The notes beneath the pieces were generated by a model that did not search any database, was not told the origin of the DNA, and saw only the letters and a list, made by a program, of their open reading frames with translations. 64,000 bases of DNA from Tenrec ecaudatus (taxonomy: Eukaryota; Chordata; Mammalia; Afrosoricida; Tenrecidae). Positions 21,693-33,384 of this stretch are shown here, one piece after another. Where the stretch lies: assembly GCF_050624435.1 (NCBI RefSeq), contig NC_134534.1:63139501-63203500 (forward strand), in the 5' to 3' direction. Within the stretch, counting starts at the first letter, position 1. Each line of letters begins with the position of its first letter. The position numbers and the translations under genes are program-made.

Positions 21693-22774
21693 AATGTTAA
21701 ATGACAAACATTTCTCAAGTTAACCGTTTTAAATCAGTAAGCTGATTTGCTTGTAGTTTTTTGAATCTTTGTTTCCCACAGAGGAAAATGAGCTTGACAT
21801 GTAATTATAGAAATTTTTGAAATGTTGGTTATCCTATCTTTTAATATGTCTCCTCAAATCATAGCAATACAACCCACTGGAGTTGTAAACATGGACAGGC
21901 ATTCATATTTCTGATACCTAATCAAATATCCTGCATAGAATATTTATCCTATAAACTCTTACTTAAGAAATATATTAATGGGAAGTCAATTCATGTGAAA
22001 TGGCTCTACCATAAGTCTTTAAAATGTTCACATTTTTATGTTTAAGTCCTAATCTGTGGATTTACTAGTATGTTCTGTTGATGAAATTTTATCAAGCTTT
22101 AACCTCTATGCACTTCTATCTGTATTTACTTTATTAAAAGGTTAAAATTAGGTTATATTTGAAGAGACTATCATTATTTCTAGCAATTTAAGGTAGCCCA
22201 TAATTTTTTTCCCTACTAAATGCTTTCATTACATTGCATGACAGCAAATACCGGCATTATTAATGAAAGAATTGACAATCATTTGTAGTTATAGAAAAAC
22301 ATTTGAAAACAAATATTCTGTAATATCTACTTTTAGATAGTTATAAACAGTGTAAATGTTTATGAACTGATTTCAGTATTATGGACGTTGGGGAGGTTTT
22401 AAAGACTTATTGGTCCTTTTTACCTTTAATAAAATATGCTCAGGTGGTGGAGTTATGATGGAAAACTACTTACACACTCTACAAATTTCCTCTACTATAA
22501 ATAACCAAGACACCAAGTGAAACAGATACACATGATAATTTTTAACCTGGAAGTTCAATTAAAAGGATAAAGTAGTTACATATTGGGAAAAGAAACCGAA
22601 TGAAAGCAAGGAATGGGGTGATCAACATAGAGGAGTCTTCTTTCCAGATGACCTGGAACTGCACAGCCATTTTGAGTCACAGGAAGGAAATTTAATGAGT
22701 CAGAGTCATGATATGAGATTTGCTATTTGCAGCCACACTGAACGTGGCAATGCTCTCTCTCTCCCTCTCCTTAA

Positions 22775-22865
22775 TAAATCATTTTATTGGGGCCTCTTAC
22801 AGCTCATAACAACCTATACATCGATTGTATCAAGCACATCTGTACATATGTTGCCATCATTACCG
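22775..22865 (-). mobile_element. Retroposon 3' tail abutting an RTE
   Basis: AATAAATCATTTTATTGGGGCC, CAACCTATACATCGATTG and TACATATGTTGCCATCATTA match the same terminus. It joins RTE sequence directly at about 22866. Confidence 0.7.
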
Positions 22866-23155
22866 ATCTTGGTCTTCATCAGCATCTTCATCAGCAAGTG
22901 TATTAAATCCTTCTCACCTTCAGCAAGCAAGGTTGTGTTATCTGAATGTCTCAGTTTGTGAATAAGTCTCTTCTGGTCTTATGCTGCATTTTTTTTCTGT
23001 GAAGAACAATCTGGGTTCTCTGAGTGTTTGCTTAGCCTACAGATTGATAAGTATGGAGAGAAGATGCAACCCCGATGCATATCTTTCTTGATGTTAAAGC
23101 ATGCAGTATGCTCTTGTTATGTCACCACAGCTGTCAAGTTCACATAAGCATAGGT
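22866..23155 (-). mobile_element. RTE LINE fragment, minus strand
   Basis: CATCAGCAAGTGTATTAAATCC, CTTCAGCAAGCAAGGTTGTG and CAGATTGATAAGTATGG are the reversed reverse-transcriptase/linker part of RTE1. Confidence 0.75.
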
Positions 23156-23815
23156 TCTGCATGTTCCAGTAGGTAACATCATGGAAAGTGGAGAAAAGAT
23201 TGAAGTTGTCAAGGATATCTTGCTTGGATCCACAAACAATGCTCATGAAAGCAGCAGTCAAGAGATGAAATGATGCATTGCACTGGGTAGCTCTGCTGCA
23301 CATTGGCTCTTTAAAAGAATGAAAAGCAAGGATGTTAACTTTGAGGATGAAGGTGCACCTGACCCAAGCCATGATATTTTCGCTTGCCTCATAGGCATAT
23401 GAAAGTTGGACATTGAAGACCAAGTTGGACCTAAGGAAGAGCAAAGAATTGATGCATTTGAATTATGGTGCTGGCAAAGAATGTTGATAGTACCAGGGAC
23501 TGCTAAAACAACAAACAAATCTGTCTTACAAGTACTGCCAGCATGGTTAGAAGGCAAGTATGGCGAGACTTCATCTCAGGTTCTTTGGACATGTTGTCAG
23601 AAGAGACCAGTCCCTGGAGAAGGAGATCAGACTTGGTAAAGTTGTGGAGCAGTGCAAAAGAGAAAGGCAGATGCATTGACAGTGTCTGTCGGAGTGGGCT
23701 CAAACATAAGAACAGCTGTGAAGAGGGCACAGGACTAGGCGGTGTCTTGGTCTGTTGTACACGGGGTTGCCATAAGTTAGAATGGACTCAACGACACCTA
23801 GCAATGACAACTTTT
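23156..23815 (+). mobile_element. RTE LINE 3' third, plus strand
   Basis: This starts around GTGGAGAAAAGATTGAAGTTG and runs to the 3' end GACTCAACGACACCTAGCAA. It encodes, in one readable frame (23406-23639), RIDAFELWCWQRML, the conserved C-terminal motif of RTE/BovB ORF2 (family R-I-D-A-F-E-L-W-C-W-R-R). Together with the preceding fragment it forms a head-to-head pair. Confidence 0.85.
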
Positions 23816-24189
23816 GCAGACAATCAAGTGCAAGCTGATTATGTTGGGAAGCAACACACTTACTCATATAACATCTCAGATCCAATTAATTGAAAGGACA
23901 TTGCCTTGGCATGTGCCCTACTTCTAGTTTTAATGGTTGCTCCTGAAGAGCTTGCTTGACTTTTGATTAGTCTGAGTACTAAATACTGGCTCATTCTTCA
24001 ATGTCTTTCTTTCTTTTGTTCTTTCTTTCTTTCTTGACATCATCCTTCTATATTGTCTCTCTTTGCTGAGAGTCACTAACAGCCTTCTACCCGATATGTC
24101 TACCTTATATTTATTTATGGCTATAGTCACAAGTCCATCTTCCTGTCAATCTTGGTTTCAGTAACCTCCAGTCCTCCAGGGGTCAAAAC

Positions 24190-24930
24190 ACTTGATGTGC
24201 TCATGCTACACCTGCAGATAGACCAAGAAGCAATCATACCGTATGGCTTAAAATCAGAAATGGTGGTTATGCAGGCTGTCCTTTCACATACTCAGTCTGT
24301 GTGCTGAACAAACACACCCAAAACTGGGCTATCTGAGGAACTGTGCAACACAATGGAGGAAGATGAATCAATAATCTGCAATGTGCTGAAGAGCTCACCT
24401 TGGCTGCTGAAAGCAAGGGGACTGGAAACACTTACTGATGATGAACAACAACTATATACTGCCTTCAGCACGCATTACATAACAATGGAAAAGAGGGAAA
24501 TACCCTAATAATTGGACCAAAAGACAACATCATTATAAATGGAGAAAAGATTCAATTATCAAGGATTCCCCTCTATTTCAAGCCATAATTAATACTCATG
24601 GAAACAGTTATCAAGAAAACATGCATGCATTTTAATTCTCATGTTGACAAAGAATATTAAAAGTATCTTGGATTACCAGAAAGACCAAAAACTTAGTCCA
24701 GGAGGAAGGGCAGTCAGAATGCCCTTTAGAAATGAAGATGACAAAAGTTTGACCCCTGTACTTGGGATATGTTTTCAGGAGACATGAGTCCCTAGAGAAA
24801 GGCATTATGCTATTAAGAATGAGGGTCAGTGGAAAAGAGCAAGATCCTCAACAAATGAATGGCGCAGTGGCCACAACAATGGACTCAAGCATAACCACAT
24901 TGGTCAAAGTCAACTGCCGTTTAATTGGCA
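24190..24930 (+). mobile_element. RTE LINE fragment
   Basis: Starts near ATAGACCAAGAAGCAATCATA and contains CTGAAAGCAAGGGGACTGG, TGGAGAAAAGATTCAATTATC and GGACTCAAGCATAACCACATTG in family order. Frames are broken. Confidence 0.75.
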
Positions 24931-25269
24931 CCACAGTACATATAGAAAATCAGAAGATGAAATGTGTACATCCAAATGTGGATTATATTCTACAAAGGCT
25001 TCTATCCTTCATCAAAAATTTTAGTCTATAGTTAACAATCAATAAGAAAGAGATTTAAGCACTTGAAAGTCACTAAAGTGTTCTTGAATAGTGTACTAAA
25101 TGCACTAGATACATCTTAATGCATTAAAATAATGCATCAGTACTCAACATGTAAAGAATAAAAATGTCTTCTTCTAGCCATATTTCAAACATATTGAGTA
25201 GAGTAACCATATTGATTTCAGATAAAACATACTCTAGAACAAAGAATATCATCAGAAGGTAAGCATGGC

Positions 25270-26185
25270 AGTTACGTAATCTTCTGTCAACTTGTGAAGG
25301 GGTGTAGTCTAGCGTGTCAATCAGGCCATAGCCAATGAGGCTTCCGTGTGGGCCTGACCTTCTCTTAAGAATTCTGGGAACTCCTGTATTCCTCCATGGA
25401 GGTGGGATACTCTCTCTGCTTTGTCTTCCTGCTGAACAAGGAGCTACAGTGATGCAGCCAGAGCCCTAGAAATGGAGGAGCCAAATTGGAGACCCATGCC
25501 AGCACTGAGATGCTTCCACCACCACTGGATCCAAAAGAATTTCCACCCATTGGCCTGTTATCTCCCTATATTCAGCATCACTTCATGGCTGTGTGAATCA
25601 AAACAGTAATTTATGGACTAGTATTGACATATGGAGTAATATCAGACTTATGGATTTGATCTGGGCTGAGGTATTTTCTTTTATTTAAGTTTGTTTTTTT
25701 AATTGATTAGGGGCTCATACAACTCTTATCATAATCCATACATACATCAATTGTGTAAAGCACATTTGTACATTCATTGTTCTCATCATTCCCAAAACAT
25801 CCGCTCTCCACCCAAGCCCCTGACCTCAGATCTTCATTTTTCCCCTCCCTCCCCACTACCCCTCCAACATGAACCCTTGATAATTTACAAATTATTATTT
25901 TTTCATATCTTACACTGTCCAACATCTCCCTTCACCCACTTTTCTGTTGTCCATCCCCCAGGGAGGAGGTTTTATGTAGATCCTTGTAATTGGTTCCCCC
26001 TTTCTAACCCACCCTCTTTCCACCCTCCCAGTACCACCACTCATATCACTGGTCCTGAAGGGATCATCCGCCCTGGATTCCCTGTGTTTATGACAGTTGC
26101 TCTTTGATATAAAGTTCTCTCTTAGACACATATGAGTGTCTCTGGATTTGTTTCTCTAGTCAATTCAGCCTAACACAGTGAGTAA
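25270..26185 (+). mobile_element. LTR of an endogenous retroelement, split by insertion
   Basis: The left part (CTGTCAACTTGTGAAGGGGTG to about 25685) and the right part (from about 26116 to TTTCTCTAGTCAATTCAGCC-TAACACA) together resemble the LTR at 42973-43603, which shares the ATCAGACTTATG and TTTGTTTCTC...CCTAACACA ends. A retroposon tail (25690-26115) interrupts it. I found no clean flanking duplication. Confidence 0.55.
25690..26115 (-). mobile_element. 2.1-kb-type retroposon, 3' 0.43 kb
   Basis: Reversed terminus TTAATTGATTAGGGGCTCATAC, then CCTCAGATCTTCATTTTTCCC, CCAGGGAGGAGGTTTTATGTAG and GGATCATCCGCCCTGG, colinear with 60055-60440. Confidence 0.85.
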
Positions 26186-26294
26186 AAAAGTATAGCTACT
26201 GTAGTTCCAGTCCATGTTGCACAATTTTATTCCAAATAAAATACACTTTAACATGTTCTCTCAGACTTGTCTTAATATTGTTAAAACTCTCAAC

Positions 26295-26492
26295 TCAAAC
26301 TGACTACCATCTAGTCAATTCCAACTCATAGCAGCCCTATATAGCAGGGTACAATAGGCTCGTGTGGATTTCCCTGGAAAATAATTATTGCCCAGAGTAT
26401 AAAGTCTCATTTTTCTCCCAAAGATCAGCTGGCGCTTTCAAACTGCTAACTTTGCAGTTAGGAGCCCAAACTGGGGCTCCTTTGATTCGGTT
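26295..26492 (-). mobile_element. AfroSINE copy
   Basis: ACCATCTAGTCAATTCCAACTC, TTTTTCTCCCAAAGATCAGC and TTTGCAGTTAGGAGCCCAAA mark a reversed, moderately diverged copy. Confidence 0.75.
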
Positions 26493-26967
26493 GTGGTGCT
26501 TTCAGAAAAGATGTAGCCAAAACGGTGGCTTCTGAGGGATCTACCGAGAACAGCTCAGAAGGTTAGAGGGATTGTGTTGTGAAGTTCCCAAGAAGTAATC
26601 GTGGTAGATTTTCTCAAAAAGCACAAGATGAGCAGAAGGAACTTTGGAGAAAAATAGAAACTGCATTTATGGGATAAATGCCTTGGAAGTGCACTGAGAT
26701 TTCCCCCATCATGCTTTGGAAAGACAGCCCACCTGCTCATTCTTTGAAGGAAGCGAGGATTGTTCTTTAAGAATTTCTATGGGAAGCCTAACTTCATCCT
26801 TCCTACAGCCACATCTTGCCTTTTCAGAATTCTTGTTGCTCAAAACTTGGCTTTTTAAAGGAAGTCAGTTAGAATCCTTCCATAATAATAAAAACGTCAG
26901 TTTGACGCTGTGTAAATGGGAGAAGTGCAGATTTCTTTGCAAAAGACTTCCAAAAAAATCAGAGTAG

Positions 26968-27128
26968 CTGCCATCAAGTTAGTTTGCTCCAATTCATAGT
27001 GACTCTGTGGGACAGAACAGACCTGCCTCTATACGTTTCAACAGTTTACAAGTGTAGAAAGCCTCACTTTTTCCCCACAGAGTGGCTCATGGTTTCAAAC
27101 TGCAGACCTCGCAGCTAGCAGCCCAAAG
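26968..27128 (-). mobile_element. AfroSINE copy
   Basis: GCTGCCATCAAGTTAGTTTGC, GTGACTCTGTGGGACAGAAC, AAGCCTCACTTTTTCCCCAC and CTCGCAGCTAGCAGCCC, reversed. An RTE copy begins directly to its right. Confidence 0.75.
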
Positions 27129-27139
27129 CATAACTCACT

Positions 27140-27415
27140 CTTGTTGTGGTTTCGTGCCACAGAGACCGAACTCATAGGGACCCTGTGCACAGCAGAAGGA
27201 AACACTGCCCAGTGCTGCACCATCCTCACCATCATTTCACTGTTAGCCACTGTGTCGATCCATCACGCTGAGCATCTTCCCTGCTTTCACTGCCCATCCA
27301 TTTTACCAAACATGATGTCCCCTTCTCCAGGGACTAGTTTCTCCTGACAACATGTACAAAGTATGTGGAGGAAGTCTTACCATCCTTGCCTAACTCAGGC
27401 TTATAAATATGGGAG
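27140..27415 (-). mobile_element. RTE LINE 3' end, minus strand
   Basis: GAACTCATAGGGACCCTGTG, CACCATCCTCACCATCATTTC, ACCAAACATGATGTCCCCTTC and CTCCTGACAACATGTACAAAG are the reversed last 280 bases of RTE1. Confidence 0.8.
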
Positions 27416-28215
27416 TGCTCACTTCAGAAATATATAAGCAACCTGATGCAGTGGACCGTGTAACTATGTATAGCATGTTTTCCTTTTATGTACTGAACTC
27501 CGCACATTAAAAGGGGAAATAATTATGAACAAGTAAAGGTTATGTTGAAAAACAATAACCTCACATTTTGTTATTTTGTTTAATAGTTTTTTTTTGATTT
27601 TGCAAATCCATAATTTTATAGAAATATTTTACTTAATGATAAAAAGTTACTTCTTAAAGAATACTGACTCAAGTTATGTATGCATCAACGAACAGAGATC
27701 CAAGCAATTTTCTAAGATTAAACTAGTGTCCTTTGCCTGTTTAGAGGAAAGAAGGGGGAAGAAATTCAAAGATCCATGAAAATAATTAGTCCAGAGGACT
27801 ACTGGATCTCCATCCAGATGACCTTGAGATCAGAAGAACTAGATAGTGCCCATCTATGACTATTATCTGCTCTAAAAGGGACCGCATAAGAAGGTCATGC
27901 ATAGAGTGGGAGGAAAAGGTGAAACAAAACTCAAAATCAAAAGAAGGACAGACTTACAGGTAAGACTGCCTAACAACCCTTAGTCACTTTTCATACTTTC
28001 AGGCCTGGAAACAAACTCACCCTTTGCGTCTAATTTAGTCAGGCAGTAAGCATATCGACAAGGGAATCAATAATAGTAGGGAGTTCCCCATAACTTTGAT
28101 TTTCCATTTGAGGCAAAAAGGTAGCATTTCCACAAGGACAATATTCAAGTGGCTTTAGAAAGGAAGAAGGGAAACCAGAAACACAGGGAGGAAATGGGAT
28201 ATGTTATATTACATT
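27416..28215. other. Intergenic; possible old repeat at 27785-27960
   Basis: The first part is AT-rich. The sequence from GTCCAGAGGACTACTGGATC onward looks like an interspersed repeat related to 3840-4020, family unknown. Confidence 0.3.
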
Positions 28216-28380
28216 ATAGGGATTATAATTAATGGCATTATGGGGATTACAACCAATGACATCTTGGGAATTACAATCAAGACATCATGGGGATTACAAT
28301 CAGTGACATTGTGGGAATTATAATCCATGTCATCATGGGGATTACAGTCAATGACATTATGGGGATTACAATCAATGGTA
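28216..28380. repeat. 24-bp tandem repeat, about seven units
   Basis: The unit GGGGATTACAATCAATGACA + TTAT recurs seven times with 10-25 percent divergence, one unit being a base short. The minus strand is read as an Asp-Cys-Asn-Pro-His repeat ORF (28209-28475), again a consequence of a period divisible by three. Confidence 0.85.
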
Positions 28381-28399
28381 TGAAACCCAACAAAATTAT

Positions 28400-29640
28400 T
28401 GAATGAAAAACGGATCTGCTCTGTAATCTTTTCCAATTCACAGTTATAAAGTTTTAAAAATATATAAGACAACAAGTGATAAATGTGAACATAGAATTAG
28501 ACAAGTGTATAATTAGTGTGGAGACTTCAGCACTCTGGTCTCAGTAACTGATAGAACAAGGCAGCAACAACTCAGTAAAATATAGATGACCTCATCCACG
28601 GAGGATTTATTGGGATTCTGCCACTGTTCTGACACTCTGGGCTGTGCCATGACGTGTAGTATGTTTTCTGTTGGATGGCTGCTACTCCACAAATAAAAGG
28701 AGGAATTTTTTTATTTATGTGGATCACCTAATTGACAATTAACTATAGAACATTTCACCCAACATCAACAGAATATACTGAGCGTTCCAGCCGGGTATAA
28801 ACAGAACCTGGCCATTACAAACATCTCCCGCCCAGGTTTCTCACTCACAGACTCTCTTCAACCCAACACCTTCCCGCGCATGCCAAAAGTCTCTCTGCTT
28901 GCCAGAGGCTATGCCACCTCTTTCACTCAAACTTGACAATCAGGAGGAGATCCCAGCCACAAGTCTCCACCCCTGAAGGTATCCTTGTCCATGACTTCTT
29001 TGTAGTCTTGGGGCTACTCTACTCTCTCATCCCATCCTCTTGAGTAGTCTGGCAGGCTTCCCCTCCCAATAAAACTTGTTACTTGACACCTTTGGTTTAG
29101 GCTCTGTTCTTATTCTTTCATACATATGTCTTTCAAGTACCCAGGGAACGTTCACCAAGATGAAACATATTCTGGGTGACAAACTAAATATTAACAAATG
29201 TAAAAAGATAGAAATCATGTAAATACTGGAATATAAGATAATTTAAACTAGAAATCAGTAAAAAGTTACATGGCAAAGATCTCTAAGTATTTGGAGATCA
29301 AATGCATAGTATGCGTCAAAGCTATCTTCGAAGAGAAAGTTGCAAATAAATGTTTTTAATTTAAAATATCTTTGGAACTAAATGGAAATTCAGTGTATCG
29401 AAAATATGCGATAAAGCTATGGCAGTACTTACAGGAAAATGTATAGCAGTAAACTATAAAGGCTTAAAAAATAAGGAATATGCTGTTAGTGACTTCCACT
29501 TGCATTACTGAGAAAATGAAGGAACTATAAACAAAAGATAAAAATAAACCCAAGATAAACATGAAAGTAAGAAAATAATAAAGAATATATCCAGTTATGC
29601 AGATAATCAATTATATAGTTGGGAAAACTCTGGGCTGTCG
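28400..29640 (+). mobile_element. L1 ORF2 fragment (endonuclease region), interrupted
   Basis: Blocks colinear with L1 ORF2 are GGAGACTTCAGCACTCTGG, ATAGAACATTTCACCCAAC, ATCAACAGAATATAC, then CAAGTACCCAGGGAACGTTC, GATAGAAATCATG, TTAAACTAGAAATCAG and TAAACCCAAGATAAAC. The coding frame is destroyed. Two inserts split it: an unknown block at about 28590-28727 and an LTR at 28778-29121. Confidence 0.75.
28778..29121 (+). mobile_element. Compact solo LTR (class I ERV type)
   Basis: It begins TGAGCGTTCC exactly where L1 sequence stops. It has a TATA box (GGGTATAAACAG near 28795) and an AATAAA signal at 29068-29073, followed by CTTGTTACTTGACACC, and it ends TTCTTTCA where L1 resumes (TACATATG). ATAC/TAC lies at both edges, in keeping with a 3-4 bp duplication. 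The stretch before the TATA box is only about 15-20 bp, far shorter than a normal U3. Confidence 0.6.
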
Positions 29641-29707
29641 GGTTCTAGAGTGAAGAACAAAACCAAGGCAGAAGTATTTTTGGGATTATTAGTGAGGAAA
29701 GCAGCAC

Positions 29708-29915
29708 ATAAAACCCAAACCCACCAGCACAGAGCTACTTGTGACCACAGCAAGGTACAGGACGAAACAGAACTGCCGTATGGAGTTGCCAACACTAATA
29801 GACCTGTACAGAAGGGGACGGCCTCATCTTTCTGCTGAGGATTGGCTAATAGGTTTGATTGTCGATTTATAGTTAGCGGTCCAGTGCTTAACCCACAGTG
29901 CCACCAAAACTCCTA
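29708..29915 (-). mobile_element. AfroSINE copy
   Basis: AAACCCAAACCCACCAGCAC tail, GGGACGGCCTCATCTTTC and TATAGTTAGCGGTCCAGTGC, ending GTGCCACCAAAACTCC at the reversed head. Confidence 0.8.
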
Positions 29916-29919
29916 ACCA

Positions 29920-30940
29920 AAGACTACCATAACTAAAATAAATGAGTAAAGCACCTGGTAAATGATAACATGAAATGTAAGAAGGACGAGATCCTTTTTT
30001 AAAAGCCAATATCAGCAGGCTTACATTGATAAATTTTACCTAGTAAAATGAACAAGTTAAAAATGATAAATCTAATAAGTAAAATTATATAGATAGAAGA
30101 GATAGTTTGCAGGCAAAATGACAGAAGAATGTAAAGTGTGGAAAGGAAGACACCTGGGAAAAAAAGTGTGAGGGAAGAAAAGGCATAACTAAATAAAAAT
30201 AGTTTTTGTCTGTTTTCCAGTGTATGAAGTCCGGGATGGGTGGAGCTATGGAGACAGTAACTGGATAAAAGGCGTCTTGAGGGCTGGGGAGGGGAGATTG
30301 GAGGGAAATGGGCAACAAATAACAAAGACAAGAGAGAATAAATTGTGGAACTGACTGGAGTAGTGATTGTTCAACTATTTTTAATACAAGTGAATTATGG
30401 AACTGTAATATATGTGAACCATGTCAGTAAAATGATATTATGAAATAGAAAATAAAATGGAATCTTTTAGCAATCCTTATAAGGGTGACTTGACATTTAA
30501 AAGACATTCTAAAAACCAGCAAAAGAAAAGACAAGAATCGCTCTGAAGAAGTTATGTGAGAAGAGTCATACCAGACCACTTACTGTCCATAGAAACAATG
30601 TAACTTTTATGAGAGTAGAGTACAATAGGAACAAAGAGTCAAAGGAGGAGAAAAAATAATAGTAAATGAAAACAAACCATTGAATAGGATGGGAACTGGA
30701 GAGGAGACCTCTAAGGTCGTGTTTCAGAAGCGTGAGGACACATGTGAACTTAGGGGAGAGAGGGAGACAGAGGAAGCGGGGAGGCAGAGGGAGAGGGAGA
30801 CAGAGGGAACCAGACAGAGGAAGATCCCAAGTGAGAGATAAAGCACATTAATAGAAAGTTTGTAAGCATTTCTCAGACCTGGAGGGGTAGGTTCTGATTC
30901 CGAGGCTTGTTTCATTGCAAAGGTCAGTCAGTCTATTTTA
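29920..30940. other. Probable old LINE remains and low-complexity DNA
   Basis: The sequence from 29920 to about 30060 may continue the L1. The 110-codon minus ORF at 29999-30331 is hydrophobic by composition (T-rich complement of A-rich sequence) and has no domain. A GA-rich low-complexity tract runs from about 30750 to 30820. Confidence 0.35.
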
Positions 30941-30943
30941 GCT

Positions 30944-31100
30944 AATGGAGGCCTGGCGGTGCTGTGGGCTGCTAACTGTAAGTAGGCAGTTCAAACCCAC
31001 CAGCTGCTCCCATGGAGAATGATGAGGCTGTAGCTGTAGAGAATTATTAAGCAGCAGCAAACCCTGTGAAGTGGAAGTAACTCAATGGGGGAGGATGGTG
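30944..31100 (+). mobile_element. AfroSINE copy
   Basis: GGAGGCCTGGCGGTGCTGTG, GCAGTTCAAACCCACCAGC and GAGAATGATGAGGC in order. The 3' quarter is degenerate. Confidence 0.75.
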
Positions 31101-31472
31101 GAAGGGTGGACATTAGTTGAAACCAAACCCCAGAAGCAAATTTCCTGTGGACTACAGCATGATAGATACAGCTTCAGGGTCGTTTCTTTAAGTCAGGGTA
31201 TGTATCCTTCCTGATTTTGAGTATCATCTTAAAAGAGAATTCGAAAAAGGCAGTTGGTGCATGCAACCCCCAAAATACCACCGATGGTAGCAAAGGGGAA
31301 AGCAGTTGCTGCCCTACCAGGTTGTGTGTGATACACCCTCGAGTCTTTAGAGGAAGGCTCTCCAATTTGTATGTGGGAGTAATTAGGGCTTTTGATTTGT
31401 TTCATTGGAAGAAAAATGAATAAAAAAGTTTAGGGGGTGGGAGAAATCCATAAATGTCCATGCTACACATGG

Positions 31473-31997
31473 TGTATTAGTCTGGGTACTTTAGAGAAAC
31501 AATCCACAGAAATGCATATATATGAAAGAGTTTTATATAAAGGTTAAGTGAATATCAAGAAAACATCCCAACCTAGCGCTACCCAAACTCACAAGTCCAA
31601 CATTAGCCCATTAACCCATTATGTCCAACACCAATCCACAAAGTCCTCCTCCATCTCACAAAACACATGCAGTGATGCCGCCTGCAGGAGGAAAGCCGAG
31701 TCAGTGAACATGTAAGCATCTCAGCGCTGGCAGGGGTCTCCACATGGCTGCTCCTGTACCCAGGGCTGCATCAGGGTAGGTCCATGTGGCTTCTCCTCAG
31801 GGATGTCTTGCAGGAAGTGATCCTTGCCAGCTGAAGCAAGGAAGTGGCTAAGGCAGCTGCACCCTGGTCCAACCAACAGAAAGCAAGAGACCCAAGAACT
31901 TGAAAGACGAGGCTCACCGAGCCATTTATCCCTCTGCCCTTCAAGTAACCCCACATGTGTTAATCGGCCAATTTGGCTCAATAAACTAACTATCTCA
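31473..31997 (-). mobile_element. Solo LTR with 5-bp target duplication
   Basis: A 525-bp unit bounded by TGTATTAG and CTATCTCA, so it has canonical TG...CA ends. It is flanked on both sides by CATGG (31468-31472 and 31998-32002). A 5-bp duplication is typical of ERVL/MaLR-type elements. It shares a block, GAGGCTCACC...CATTTATCCCTC, with the LTR at 50419-50898, placing both in one family. Orientation is taken from the TTTCTCTAAAGTACCCAGAC-type end, which is the 3' end of related LTRs. No internal region is present. Confidence 0.8.
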
Positions 31998-33380
31998 CAT
32001 GGCAAAAGACAACAATAACATAATGCTGCTTTACGCTTTTTGTCAACTGCAAAAAGAAGCTTCAGCCACAAAAAGCAGCATCGGCCCCAGCCTTTGCTCC
32101 TCTGGGTCATGAAGAGGTAATGCTTCCCTAGGCTACCTCTTAGGCACTGGCTAAGAACAAATGGATTTTGAGCTTCTGGCAATTCCCACAGGATGCCAGA
32201 CCCCACTACTGGGTGACATTTGGCCAGGAATGCTTCATTGACCTGTCCAAAGATTTTTCTTTAACTGAGGGGCCATCTGAAGCTCTGTCTACACAGTCCT
32301 TCATTCCACCAGTATCAGACTTCAACTTTGGACCGAAGTCTCTCCTTTCCCCCCTCTTCACATCTTCTTTAATTTTCACAGGTTTCCCTCAGCAAATTTT
32401 TGGAAGCTTTACATCATCTTGGTATCTGCTTCATGGAAAACATAAACGAATACAGTCACCGATATAAAAGAGATCATCATTTTCTTCTGAACAATAACCA
32501 CAACTTCGTTGCTGCTCTCCCAGCTTCTAGCCATGTTTGTTTCCAGCCTTGCGTCCTCTAACCTGTCCTTTGAGGGTGTCAAATGGAGCATTCTAAATGC
32601 ACTTCCCCTCATGGCTCCCACAACTGAGGATGGTGCTCAGAATTGTCAGCATGGATTAAAGACACGTTAAACGCCCTCTTTCCCTCTAAGAAGTCGCCTT
32701 AGTGAACCTCTCCAGCACACCTTCGTTTCCCTCGCGTCTAGGTACCTGGGTATGGCTTTCCTGCATTTGCTCCGCATTACACTGCTCTTCCCCAAAGAAA
32801 GAGAGGGAAATCATGTAATAGTACATGCTCGGCGTTGTCTATTCAGCTGTACACCACCATCATTTTTATCTTTTTAGAATGTGTAAACCTAATGTCTGAT
32901 GAAATCAGCTTTCAAAAAGAATTGATTAATAGAGGAATGATTGAAACAGAAAATTATTGCTCTAGACATTTAATAAGTTTCTTCTAGTTATTATGCATAT
33001 TTTTCATGTAACTTTAATGTGCTGAGAGTTTTTGTGAGGTCATGGTATACGGCAGAATCTAACTTTGTCTTGTTTTTGATACACACTCTTTTATTCACCA
33101 AAACTAATTTTAATATCAATATGTAATGTAGCTCTACACACACAAACCTTATTTCAATATTACAAGATTCGCAATGGCGCAGCCCTTCTGCCGGTCCCCT
33201 TGTTTCAAGTTCTTGTGATGGGCCCGGAAGTAGAAGGCCGGAGCTCATATGCCTCGTTCCTTCAGTATTCTGAAAACACCGATTTGGACAATGTGCGGGG
33301 GAAATCCTAAATCTAGAGTCTATTTATTATATTATTCTTGCTGGCTTGTTCTGATTCAGCTTCATCAATGTTCACATATA
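31998..33380. other. Intergenic, nothing recognised
   Basis: GC is slightly higher at 32040-32760 than around it, but I see neither a coding domain nor a known repeat. The ORFs at 32168-32467 and 32991-33248 are unsupported. Confidence 0.35.
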
Positions 33381-33384
33381 ATAA

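Noticed and set aside
23094..23893. Overlapping ORFs on both strands
   Set aside because: All are readings of an RTE LINE; only the 23406-23639 frame reflects the ancestral ORF, and it is truncated.
28209..28475. Cys/His/Asn repeat ORF resembling a metal-binding protein
   Set aside because: Produced by the 24-bp tandem repeat; no zinc-finger spacing.
31721..32206. 161-residue minus-strand ORF
   Set aside because: It lies mostly within the solo LTR 31473-31997 and has no retroviral or cellular domain.
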